NCBI RefSeq assembly: GCF_002891295.1
Contig: NZ_LGUI01000002.1
Location: 806,001-870,000, forward strand
DNA from: Streptomyces eurocidicus
Lineage (GTDB): Bacteria; Actinomycetota; Actinomycetes; Streptomycetales; Streptomycetaceae
DNA length: 64,000 nucleotides
Direction of reading: 5' to 3'
Both the position numbers and the translations under genes were made by a program. Numbering within the stretch: position 1 is the first letter of the stretch; each line of letters begins with the position of its first letter. Positions 36,721-43,971 of the stretch are shown here, piece by piece. Below the pieces are notes generated by a model. That model made no database searches. It saw nothing but the letters and a program-made list of their open reading frames with translations, and was not told the origin of the DNA.

Positions 36721-37091
36721 CAGCGCTCCCCGTCCGCTCCGCCGGGCTCCTCCTCCGGAGGGGCGGCCGGCACAGCGGGCGCGGCGTCCAGGATCGAGGC
36801 GAGCAGCCCCGGGAAGCGCCGGTCCAGCTCCTCCCGGCGCACCTTGCTGACCCGGGTGTTGCCCTTCAGGTGCGTCTCCAGCAGCCCCGTCTCGCGCAGG
36901 GTCCGCAGGTGGTGGGAGACGGTCGACCGCTTGACCGGGACGTCGAGCTCGCCGCAGGCCGCGGTGCCCTGACGGCTGAGCAGGCGCACGATCTGCAGCC
37001 TCACCGGGTCCGCCAGAGCCTGCAGCACCGTGCCGATCTCCACCTCGGCCAGGTCCGGTTGGGGCAGTCGGGCCTGATCCAACGTTCGCAT
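36720..37091 (-). CDS. ArsR-family transcriptional repressor
   Basis: A 123-residue protein; ATG 37091 follows GGAGG. It has the compact ArsR winged-helix: VEIGTVLQALADPVRLQIVR, GELDVPVKRSTVSHHLRTLR and GLLETHLKGNTRVSKVRRE. No obvious Cys-pair metal site is present, so it probably senses something other than arsenic. It is divergent from an MFS exporter; three matching operator-like elements lie between them. Confidence 0.9.
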   Translation of the reverse strand: MRTLDQARLPQPDLAEVEIGTVLQALADPVRLQIVRLLSRQGTAACGELDVPVKRSTVSHHLRTLRETGLLETHLKGNTRVSKVRREELDRRFPGLLASILDAAPAVPAAPPEEEPGGADGER

Positions 37092-37107
37092 CTCGCCTCC
37101 ACGCTTG

Positions 37108-37165
37108 TTCGATGCAGCTCGACATCTACGATACACATCGAACATGCATTACGATGCGCATCGAA
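37108..37165. promoter_or_regulatory. Three related operator elements between ArsR and exporter genes
   Basis: cgatacacatcgaa at 37129-37142 and cgatgcgcatcgaa at 37152-37165 are direct copies (two differences, 23 bases apart), and ttcgatgcagctcg at 37108-37121 is the same element inverted. The cgatgcgcatcg core is itself a perfect 12-bp palindrome. They lie in the 107-bp divergent spacer and overlap where both promoters must be. Confidence 0.72.
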
Positions 37166-37198
37166 ATAGATGACGTCCATTGAAATGCGGGTGTACTC

Positions 37199-38443
37199 AT
37201 GACACGAACCGTGCAGGCCACCGACGCGCAGCCGGGACCCTGGCGGGGGCATGCCGCCGTGCTGGCGCTGGGAACCTTCGCCGTCGGCACGGACGCCTTC
37301 GTCATCGCGGGCCTGCTCCCCGAGATCAGCGACTCCCTCGACGTCTCCGTGGGCGCGGCCGGCCAGCTGGTGAGCGTCTTCTCCCTGGCGTACGCCCTGT
37401 TGTCGCCCGTCCTCGCGACTCTGACCTCCCGGTGGTCCCGGCGCAGCGTGCTGATCCTCGCGCTCCTGGTGTTCGCCGTCGGCAACGTCGTCACCGCGCT
37501 CGCGCCCGACTACACGCTGGTGCTGATCTCCCGTGTCATCGCGGCGGCCGGTGCCGCGATGTTCACCCCGAACGCGGGCGCGACCGCCGCCACGCTCGCG
37601 GGCCCCGAACAGCGGGGGAGGGCCATCGCGATCGTGACCGTCGGCCTGACCGCCTCGCTCGCCCTGGGCGCGCCGCTGGGCACCGCGATCGGTGACGCGC
37701 TGGGCTGGCAGGCGACCATGTGGTTCGTCACCGCGCTCGCCCTCCTCGTCGCCCCCGTGATCGCCCTGCGGCTGCCCGAGGTCTCCGTCGGCGCCCGCGC
37801 CGGGCTGCGTCAGCGGCTCGCCCCGCTCACGGACCGCAGGGTCGTCGGCGTGCTGGCCTGCACCCTCATCGCGTTCATCGGTGTCTACCTCCCCTACACC
37901 TACATCAGCGCCGTCTTCGAGCCCGCCACCGGAGGGAACTCCGGCCGGGTGGCGATCCTGCTGCTGGTGTTCGGCCTGGCCGGTACGGCCGGCAACCTCA
38001 CCGCGGGCCGGCTGGCCGACCGCAAGGGTCCCCGCAAGGTGGTCATCGGGGCGACCCTGCTGCTGACCGTCGTGTTCGGGCTCATGGCCGTCGCCCACTC
38101 CTCGTACGCCCTGGCCGTGGTCCTGTCGGCCGTCAGCGGCATCGGGTCCTGGTCGGTCACCGCCCCGCAGCAGCAGCGCATCATCGCCTTCGCCGCCCCG
38201 GGCACCGAACCGCTGGTCGTCTCCCTCAACGCGGCCGTGATGTATCTGGCGATCTCGCTGTCGAGCGTGCTCGGCGCGGGCATCCTCGGCCCCGGTGGTC
38301 CCGCCCACCTCGCCTGGACCGGCGCGGCCTTCACGGTCGCCGCGGCCCTGATCACCGTGCTGACCGGGCGCTTCGAGAGCGGTACGAGCACCGCCGCCGC
38401 GGCCGCGCCCCGGGTCGGCGCCCAGGAGTCGCCCGCCAAATAG
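37199..38443 (+). CDS. MFS exporter, DHA1-type (arabinose efflux/Cml-like)
   Basis: A 414-residue 12-TM transporter. Motifs: TFAVGTDAFVIAGLLPEISD in helix 1, SPVLATLTSRWSRRSVLIL (motif A), RVIAAAGAAMFTPNAGATAA and LGAPLGTAIGDALGWQAT. It belongs to the group containing chloramphenicol-resistance and arabinose-efflux proteins. ArsR-type control of an efflux pump by a divergent repressor is a common drug- or metabolite-induced switch. The inducer is unknown. A strong hairpin follows. Confidence 0.9.
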   Translation: MTRTVQATDAQPGPWRGHAAVLALGTFAVGTDAFVIAGLLPEISDSLDVSVGAAGQLVSVFSLAYALLSPVLATLTSRWSRRSVLILALLVFAVGNVVTALAPDYTLVLISRVIAAAGAAMFTPNAGATAATLAGPEQRGRAIAIVTVGLTASLALGAPLGTAIGDALGWQATMWFVTALALLVAPVIALRLPEVSVGARAGLRQRLAPLTDRRVVGVLACTLIAFIGVYLPYTYISAVFEPATGGNSGRVAILLLVFGLAGTAGNLTAGRLADRKGPRKVVIGATLLLTVVFGLMAVAHSSYALAVVLSAVSGIGSWSVTAPQQQRIIAFAAPGTEPLVVSLNAAVMYLAISLSSVLGAGILGPGGPAHLAWTGAAFTVAAALITVLTGRFESGTSTAAAAAPRVGAQESPAK

Positions 38444-38480
38444 CGGAATCCGCCCGCGGTTCCCGGGGATCCGGACGCCG

Positions 38481-38516
38481 CCGCCGTCCGCCCGCACCCG
38501 GGCGGGCGGACGGCGG
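38481..38516. terminator. Perfect 15-bp hairpin after the exporter gene
   Basis: Stem ccgccgtccgcccgc (38481-38495) pairs exactly with 38502-38516 around a six-base loop (acccgg), 38 bases past the stop at 38443. Confidence 0.85.
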
Positions 38517-38610
38517 TGCGTGGTACCGGCCGCCGGATCTCCCGGATCATATTTCCGGCATTCATGCGCGGGTGGCCGCAACCGGCCACCCCTCTGGACG
38601 CCAAATATTC

Positions 38611-38640
38611 TTCACGGGAAAATAGTTGACGCACGATAAT
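38611..38640 (+). promoter_or_regulatory. Candidate promoter of the thioesterase gene
   Basis: TTCACG (38611-38616) and GATAAT (38635-38640) with an 18-base gap, in AT-rich DNA. A second TTGACG at 38626-38631 overlaps it. Either could drive the thioesterase-regulator pair about 100 bases downstream. Confidence 0.45.
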
Positions 38641-38743
38641 ACCGTTGGTTACGTTGCGAGAGCGGATGCCGGGTCAGTTCTTCAGATAGGCACGTCTGTC
38701 ATCGGCCGGCACCTGCGGTGCGGGCGATTCCCGGAAGGTGCGA

Positions 38744-39502
38744 ATGGACACCCGAGAGACGGCGAAAAAGAGTCCCTGGATCCAGAACCTCACCCCTTGT
38801 AAGGCCCCCTCGGTCCGGCTGATCTGCCTTCCCTACGCGGGCGCCTCGGCCACGGCCTACAACGCGCTGTCGGCCGCGTTCCCGGATTCCGTGGAGGTGC
38901 TCTCCGCGCAGTACCCCGGGCGCCCGGGAAACCGCGAGGAACCACTGATCGCGGATGTCGGCGAGCTCGCCGACAGGGTGGCCGAAGAGCTCGCCCCATG
39001 GCTCGGCCCGCCGGTGGCCGTCTTCGGCCACAGCTTCGGCTCCGTGGTCGCGTTCGAGGTCACCCGGCGGCTGGAGGCGGCGGGGAACGGGCCGTCACGC
39101 CTCGTCGTCTCCGGCAGACGGTCCCCCTCGGACGGCCTCGGGGCGTACGCGCCGGGCAGCGACGCCGAGATCGTCGCCGAGCTCAAGGAGCTCGGCGGAA
39201 TCCCCGCCAAGCTGTTCACCAGGCCGAAATTCCTCAAACCCGTCCTGGACGTGGTGAAGAACGACTACCGCGCGAACTCCGGCTATCTCGCCGACCCGGC
39301 GGCGAAGGTCGCGTGCCCCGTGTCCTTCCTGCTCGCCGAAGCCGACCCCTATGTCGCGGGCGGTGGCGAACAGGGCTGGCGACGGCACACCTCGGCGGGG
39401 TTCCACGTCATGGAATTCCCGGGCGGCCACTTCTTCCTGAACGACCATGTGACGGCCGTCGCCGAAAAGATCACCGAAACCCTCGGGGAAGACATCAACT
39501 GA
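38744..39502 (+). CDS. Type II thioesterase
   Basis: A 252-residue alpha/beta hydrolase. The N-terminus VRLICLPYAGASATAYNAL, then AQYPGRPGNREEPL and the nucleophile elbow VFGHSFGSVVAFE (Ser in GHSFG) are hallmarks of type II thioesterases that clear wrongly loaded carrier proteins. The catalytic His lies near the C-terminus in EFPGGHFFLNDH, and the Asp in EADPYV. ATG 38744 is preceded by GAAGG; GTG 38738 is also possible. It is the first gene of the cluster on the left and should edit the two ACPs encoded on the other strand. Confidence 0.92.
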   Translation: MDTRETAKKSPWIQNLTPCKAPSVRLICLPYAGASATAYNALSAAFPDSVEVLSAQYPGRPGNREEPLIADVGELADRVAEELAPWLGPPVAVFGHSFGSVVAFEVTRRLEAAGNGPSRLVVSGRRSPSDGLGAYAPGSDAEIVAELKELGGIPAKLFTRPKFLKPVLDVVKNDYRANSGYLADPAAKVACPVSFLLAEADPYVAGGGEQGWRRHTSAGFHVMEFPGGHFFLNDHVTAVAEKITETLGEDIN

Positions 39503-39525
39503 TCGCCGGAACAGGAGCGGACACG

Positions 39526-40608
39526 GTGGAGGAAGAACCCGGGCTGACAGGATGGACGGGCCGGCCGGCCGAAGGTACGGAGGATCTTTCCACCGCCCCT
39601 TCGCCGTACGGCCGGAACGACGACGAAGACCTCGCTCTCCGTATCTACGAATACGTCCTCGCGCATCACTCGGTCACCGTCCCGGAAATCGCCACGGCCC
39701 TCGGCACGCCCGGCCCGGCGATCGCGTGGATCATGCAGACCCTGCGTCGGCTCAGGCTCGTCCGGTACTGCGCGGAGCAGCGGACCTTCACGGCCGTCGA
39801 CCCGGACTCCGCCCAGGTCGAACTCGTCCTTCCGCTGGAAGCGGCGATCTACGAGAAGCGGCGCGAGCTCGCCCTGGTGCACCGGCGGCTCGGCCGCTTC
39901 GCGAACGCGTACAAGCGGCACCTGCGCGCCCAGCAGCGGGGCGAGCTGGTGGTGACCCTGGAGAACCCGCGCGAGCTCTGGCTCAGACTCGCCGACTCCC
40001 TCCGCCGGGGCCACGGGGAGATCCTGACGATGTGGCCGGTGAACGGCTGCCGCACGGGCCTGCTGGACGACACCCGGTCCCTGACCCTCGAAGCGGTGCA
40101 GCGCGGGGTGCGGGTCCGCGCCCTCTACCCCCACACGGCCCGCTCCCACCCCAGCTTCCGCGCCAACCTCCAGCGGAACCGGGACACGGGGGCCGAGGTG
40201 CGGACCTCGGACGAGGTGTCCCGCTTCGTCGTCATCGTCGACCACGAGGTGGTGTTCCTGCCCGCGGCCTCCGGCGAGGGCCCCACCGCCCTGGTCACCG
40301 CCATGTACGAACCGGTGATCGTGGAGCTGCTGCGCGGCATGTACGAGAACATCTGGCAGTCCGCGTGCTCCTTCGACGGTGCCACCGCCCCCGAATCGGC
40401 CCTCGACAACGTCAAGGGCTCGATCCTGAAGATGCTCGCCGCCGGCCTCAAGGACGAGGTGATCGCCCGCAGGGTCGGCACCTCCACCCGGACCCTCAGG
40501 CGCTACATCGCCGCCATCATGGAGGAGCTGGACGCCGAGAGCCGCTTCCAGGCCGGGGTGGCGGCAGCCCATGCCGGCCTGGTCAGCGGCGCGGCCGGGC
40601 TCCGCTGA
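39526..40608 (+). CDS. TrmB/PLD-like domain regulator with C-terminal LuxR HTH
   Basis: A 360-residue protein; GTG 39526 follows AGGAGC. An N-terminal winged helix (RIYEYVLAHHSVTVPEIATA, then AWIMQTLRRLRLVRY) is followed by a central phospholipase-D-like effector domain (residues about 140-275: GEILTMWPVNGCR, GVRVRALYPHTAR, VVIVDHEVVFLPA) and a LuxR HTH (SILKMLAAGLKDEVIARRVG, STRTLRRYIAAIME). Such proteins are common as pathway-specific regulators in Streptomyces clusters. It is 23 bases after the thioesterase gene and overlaps the convergent AcpS gene by 26 bases. Confidence 0.85.
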   Translation: MEEEPGLTGWTGRPAEGTEDLSTAPSPYGRNDDEDLALRIYEYVLAHHSVTVPEIATALGTPGPAIAWIMQTLRRLRLVRYCAEQRTFTAVDPDSAQVELVLPLEAAIYEKRRELALVHRRLGRFANAYKRHLRAQQRGELVVTLENPRELWLRLADSLRRGHGEILTMWPVNGCRTGLLDDTRSLTLEAVQRGVRVRALYPHTARSHPSFRANLQRNRDTGAEVRTSDEVSRFVVIVDHEVVFLPAASGEGPTALVTAMYEPVIVELLRGMYENIWQSACSFDGATAPESALDNVKGSILKMLAAGLKDEVIARRVGTSTRTLRRYIAAIMEELDAESRFQAGVAAAHAGLVSGAAGLR

Positions 40609-41029
40609 CCCGCCCGTGGCGGCACCCGGCGCCGGCCGGGGCCGCGCCGCCGCACCTCTCCGGCACCCCGATCGCCGCCGCCATGACCAGCCCCTTCTTG
40701 TGCGTGACGGAGACGTCGACGGCGCCGATGCCGCACTCGCGGGCCCGCCGCGCGGCCGCCCCCGACAGCCGCACCTCGGGGGCGCCGCCCGCCGTGCGCA
40801 GCACGGCCACCTGACGGAAGGTCACCCCCGCGCCGACGCCCGTACCGAGGACCTTGAGGACGGCCTCCTTCGCGGCGAAGCGCCCGGTGAGGAACTCCCG
40901 GGTGCGGCCCTCCCCCAGGCCCTCGGCGAGCGCCAGCTCGTCGGCGTCGTAGACGAAGGCACGGAACCAGGGCCGGCCCAGCAGACCGCTCAGCTCGTCC
41001 TCGGTGAGTACGTCGATGCCGATCCACAC
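40583..41029 (-). CDS. AcpS-type holo-[acyl-carrier-protein] synthase (first copy)
   Basis: A 148-residue 4'-phosphopantetheinyl transferase. It transfers phosphopantetheine from CoA to the serine of carrier proteins. Motifs: VWIGIDVLTEDELSGLL with the metal-binding Asp, then FLTGRFAAKEAVLKVLGTG (catalytic Glu-Ala-x-x-Lys) and VDVSVTHKKGLVMAAA. GTG 41029 follows AGGAGCGGGCC; a longer frame exists but the family starts here. The C-terminus (from about residue 120) is a short Ala/Gly/Arg extension. Last gene of the leftward operon. Confidence 0.9.
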   Translation of the reverse strand: MWIGIDVLTEDELSGLLGRPWFRAFVYDADELALAEGLGEGRTREFLTGRFAAKEAVLKVLGTGVGAGVTFRQVAVLRTAGGAPEVRLSGAAARRARECGIGAVDVSVTHKKGLVMAAAIGVPERCGGAAPAGAGCRHGRVSGARPRR

Positions 41030-41060
41030 GGCCCGCTCCTGATTCTGTGTCAGCCCCGGG

Positions 41061-42221
41061 TCAGCGGAGGAAGGTTCCCTTGGCGACGCCCTGGAAGACC
41101 GCGAGGCGCTGGATGTGACCGGTCCCCTCCATGAACTCGAAGGCACGCGCGTCGCGGTACGCCTTGTGCAGCCACGGGTCCCGCAGGAGGGCGGCCGGAC
41201 CGAGCAGCTCGGCCGCGGCGAGCGTGGCGCGTTCGGCCAGCTCGGCGGCGCGGGTCTTGACCCCGGCGACGCGGTCGGCCCGTACCTCCCCGGCGTCGAT
41301 CGCCGACGCGACGGCGTAGTTGTGCCACCGGGCGGCGTCGAGCAGGTCCTGGAGGCCGTCCAGGCGGCGCCGGGCGGCCCCGGCGAGGGCCGGCCGCTCC
41401 GCGCGGACGTGGTCCAGGACCGCGCGGGTCAGGCCCAGGGCCGTGCCCGCGAGCACCGGACGGAAGCGCTGGAGGGTGCGGATGGCCCCGACGAGCCCCC
41501 GGCGGCTGGGCTTGAGCGTGTCGTACCCGAGGATCCGCTCCCGCTCCACCCGCACGCCGTCGAGGGTGATCGCGGAGATCCGGGCGCCGCGCAGACCGAC
41601 GGTCGGGATCGGCTCGGCCCGGAAGCCGGGGTCCGCCGTGTCGACGAGCACGGCCTCGATGCCCAGCGGCCCCGGCGCCCGGCGGCAGAAGACGACGCCC
41701 AGTTGCGCGAACGCGGCGTTGCCCACGTACCGCTTGGCGCCGTCGAGCCGGAAGCCGTCGCCGTCCGGGGTGAGCGTGGTCTCCAGTTCGGCGGCCGCCG
41801 AGCCCTTGCCGGGCTCGGTCAGGCCGAAGAACGTCCAGGTGGGCTCGGGGCCCGCCAGCCGCTGGTAGTAGGCGTGCCGCTGCTTGTCGTCACCGAGCGC
41901 GCCGACCGCGACACCCGACATCAGCGGCCCCGGGCAGGCCAGCATGAACCCGGCGTCCCCGTAGCTCAGCTCCTCGATGGTGAGGGTGTGCTCCAGGCAC
42001 GAACCCATGTCGTACGTGTACGGGCCGACGCGGAGCGGCGACGACAGGTACTCCACGGGAACGGTGCAGCCGCGCATCAGGGCGACGGCGGGAAGGTGGA
42101 GCAGGCGGTCGATGGCCGTGGGGTCCCGGTCGATCTCCATGCCGGCGTCCCGCAGCCCGGTGGCCGCCTCCCTGACGTGGTCGCGCAGCAGCACCGCGCG
42201 CTCGGGCAGTCGCTCACTCAT
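41061..42221 (-). CDS. Acyl-CoA (acyl-ACP) dehydrogenase, complete
   Basis: A 386-residue flavoprotein of the acyl-CoA dehydrogenase family. N-terminal helices, a middle beta domain (FFGLTEPGKGSAAAELETTL, the FAD/substrate loop with the usual T-E-P-x-x-G-S) and the C-terminal helical domain with RDARAFEFMEGTGHIQRLAV, in which Glu of MEGT is the expected catalytic base. It likely introduces an alpha-beta double bond into a carrier-bound acyl chain. Its start overlaps the end of the degenerate partner gene by eight bases, which argues for a heteromeric enzyme. Confidence 0.9.
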   Translation of the reverse strand: MSERLPERAVLLRDHVREAATGLRDAGMEIDRDPTAIDRLLHLPAVALMRGCTVPVEYLSSPLRVGPYTYDMGSCLEHTLTIEELSYGDAGFMLACPGPLMSGVAVGALGDDKQRHAYYQRLAGPEPTWTFFGLTEPGKGSAAAELETTLTPDGDGFRLDGAKRYVGNAAFAQLGVVFCRRAPGPLGIEAVLVDTADPGFRAEPIPTVGLRGARISAITLDGVRVERERILGYDTLKPSRRGLVGAIRTLQRFRPVLAGTALGLTRAVLDHVRAERPALAGAARRRLDGLQDLLDAARWHNYAVASAIDAGEVRADRVAGVKTRAAELAERATLAAAELLGPAALLRDPWLHKAYRDARAFEFMEGTGHIQRLAVFQGVAKGTFLR

Positions 42222-42822
42222 GGCCGGCCTCCGCCTCCGGGTCCTCCGGGCACAGATAGGTGTCGCCGAGCAGTTCGGTCAGATGGAGCAGGGCACCGGG
42301 CCCCTCGGCCGTGAAACCGAAGGCGCCGTACAGCTTGAGGGCGGTCCGCCCGGCGGCCACCAGCTCCCGGTGGACGCGGTGGTGGCGGTCGGCGGTGGGC
42401 CGGGGCAGCCGCAGCACGTCCCGGGCCTGGGCCAGCGCCAGCGCCACATCGGCGACGGCACCCCGGACGAGCTGCCTGCCCAGCAGCGGGGCCCCCTCGG
42501 ACTCCCGCCGGTCGAGGCGGGAGACGGCGGCGTCGAGCACGTCCCGCAGCGTCCGCCGGTGCAGTTCCAGCAGCGCCTCGCGGAAGGCGCCGAGCGCCTC
42601 CTCGTCGCTCGCCCGCGGACCGTGCCGGGCGGCGAGCGTCCCGGAACCATCCGGGACCGGGTCGCCGTCGCCGAGCCGCCGCACGGAGGCGACGGCCCAG
42701 CCGGTACGGGACACCACCACGCCCCCCGGCACGGCCCGCTCGTGGCAGGCGTCCAGCGCGGCGGCGAACGCGGCGAGCCGGTCCGCCGCGGTGACCGGGG
42801 CCGCGCCGTCCTGGACCGTCAT
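42214..42822 (-). CDS. Degenerate acyl-CoA dehydrogenase C-terminal half
   Basis: A 202-residue protein starting at ATG 42822, which overlaps the previous stop (ATGA). It covers only the C-terminal helical domain of the acyl-CoA dehydrogenase family, with the landmark AALKLYGAFGFTAEGPGALL aligning to Y-G-G-x-G. The motif that should follow, with the catalytic Glu and FAD-binding residues (E-G-T), is replaced by TELLGDTYLC. The N-terminal FAD-binding half is absent. Known two-subunit enzymes of this family (FadE26/FadE27 in mycobacteria) pair an active with a degenerate chain, so it is probably the partner of the next gene. Confidence 0.75.
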   Translation of the reverse strand: MTVQDGAAPVTAADRLAAFAAALDACHERAVPGGVVVSRTGWAVASVRRLGDGDPVPDGSGTLAARHGPRASDEEALGAFREALLELHRRTLRDVLDAAVSRLDRRESEGAPLLGRQLVRGAVADVALALAQARDVLRLPRPTADRHHRVHRELVAAGRTALKLYGAFGFTAEGPGALLHLTELLGDTYLCPEDPEAEAGHE

Positions 42823-43655
42823 CGTCCCTCCTCTCCGGCGGCCGGCCCGGCGGCCGCGCGCAGTACGGCGATATGGGTGTCCCCGGTCCGTGGCTCGGTG
42901 TCGCACAGCACCACGGTGGAGTGGTCGGCGCGCCAGGTGTGCCAGTTCCGCGCCAGGGCCAGCCAGACGCCGGTGCAGTAGGTGTCCGGGTCGGCGTGGA
43001 AGACCGCCGTGGCGGCCTCGTCCAGGGCGGCCCGGTCCACCCGGGCCCCGGCGACCAGCAGTGTGCCGGCCGGGTCCGCGGCGGTCAGCTCGCGCAGTCG
43101 CCGGGCGGGCCCCCGCGCGGCCGCGACGGTCTCCACGCCGGTGAGGCGCGGCCCCCCGTCCGTGCCGAGGGCGAGGACCACACCGGAGTCGACGAGCCCG
43201 TGGTCGTGCACCAGGGGGAAGCGGGTGGGCAGAGTGGTCTGTTCGAGTACGGCGAGGACCGCCCGTTCGCTGCGGCGGCCCCGCTGGAACGCCGAGACGG
43301 CGCGCAGGGCCGTGAACGGCGCGGCCAGCCCTTGCTGGTGGATGCCGAAATTGACGGACCCGCCGCCGAGCAGGTGGTCCAGATGGGGGGCGACGGCGGT
43401 GAAGGGGGTGACGTCGGGCAGGGCGTGGGCCACGACCACCAGGTCGGGCTCGAAGTCGCGGATGCCGTCGGCGCCGGCCAGCAGCTCCACGAGGTCCTGG
43501 TGGCGGACGTGGGGAGCCTCCCGGAGCAGGGCCTCGTCCACGTCGAGGCCGAAGGGCCCGACCAGGTCGCGGTAGTAGGACAGGGTCGCGGGGGAGTCGT
43601 CGAAGGGCCTGCGGGGTGGTGAGACCACCGCCGACGCGGCGAGGAGGGTCGGCAT
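42819..43655 (-). CDS. Catalytically degenerate KAS III-like protein
   Basis: A 278-residue protein starting at ATG 43655. The thiolase-fold pattern of 3-oxoacyl-ACP synthase III is visible: DLVVVAHALPDVTPF (usual D-x-V/I-x-x-T/H-x-x-P-D), GGGSVNFGIHQQGLAAPF, RSERAVLAVLEQTTL and SGVVLALGTDGG. In the second segment the catalytic Cys (normally in x-A-A-C-A-G) is Gly at about residue 109. The C-terminal half is short and lacks the H-Q-A/P-N and G-N-T-S motifs. It cannot be a normal condensing enzyme. It may be a structural or chain-length partner of the active KAS III in the same operon. Confidence 0.72.
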   Translation of the reverse strand: MPTLLAASAVVSPPRRPFDDSPATLSYYRDLVGPFGLDVDEALLREAPHVRHQDLVELLAGADGIRDFEPDLVVVAHALPDVTPFTAVAPHLDHLLGGGSVNFGIHQQGLAAPFTALRAVSAFQRGRRSERAVLAVLEQTTLPTRFPLVHDHGLVDSGVVLALGTDGGPRLTGVETVAAARGPARRLRELTAADPAGTLLVAGARVDRAALDEAATAVFHADPDTYCTGVWLALARNWHTWRADHSTVVLCDTEPRTGDTHIAVLRAAAGPAAGEEGR

Positions 43656-43666
43656 GGGAGGGTGCC

Positions 43667-43927
43667 TCACACCCCGCTCGGGGCCTGCTGCGAGAGCACG
43701 TAGTCGGTGAGCGTGCCGACCGACTTGAAGTCGTCCATGTCGAGGCTCTCCGGGTCGACGGAGATGTCGATGGCGTCCTCCAGGGCCATCAGCATCTCCA
43801 GCACCGAGGTGGAGTCCAGGTGCAGGTCCTCGAAGAGGCGCACGTCCTCGGTGAGCCCGGAGACGGGGCGCTCCAGCACCTCGGCGAGCGCCGACTCGAC
43901 GGCGGTGACCACGTGGTGACGTTCCAT
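43667..43927 (-). CDS. Acyl carrier protein (first of two)
   Basis: An 86-residue four-helix carrier protein with the phosphopantetheine site in EDLHLDSTSVLEMLMAL (Ser of L-D-S). The helix after the site and the acidic surface (VEMLMALEDAIDISVDPESLD) fit type II ACPs. It lies between the decarboxylase and the KAS-like genes, so it could be the carrier for the ATP-grasp/decarboxylase pair. It is distinct from the second ACP at 48477. Confidence 0.93.
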   Translation of the reverse strand: MERHHVVTAVESALAEVLERPVSGLTEDVRLFEDLHLDSTSVLEMLMALEDAIDISVDPESLDMDDFKSVGTLTDYVLSQQAPSGV

Positions 43928-43971
43928 GTCCTTCTCTCCTCAGGGTGGGTGGTGGTGGGGGGAAAATGGGG

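Larger units (their letters stand above)
38444..38743. other. Intergenic region at the left border of the biosynthetic cluster
   Basis: About 300 bases. After the terminator at 38481-38516, the stretch 38540-38660 is notably AT-rich for this genome and holds a candidate promoter. No coding frame is credible. Confidence 0.6.
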
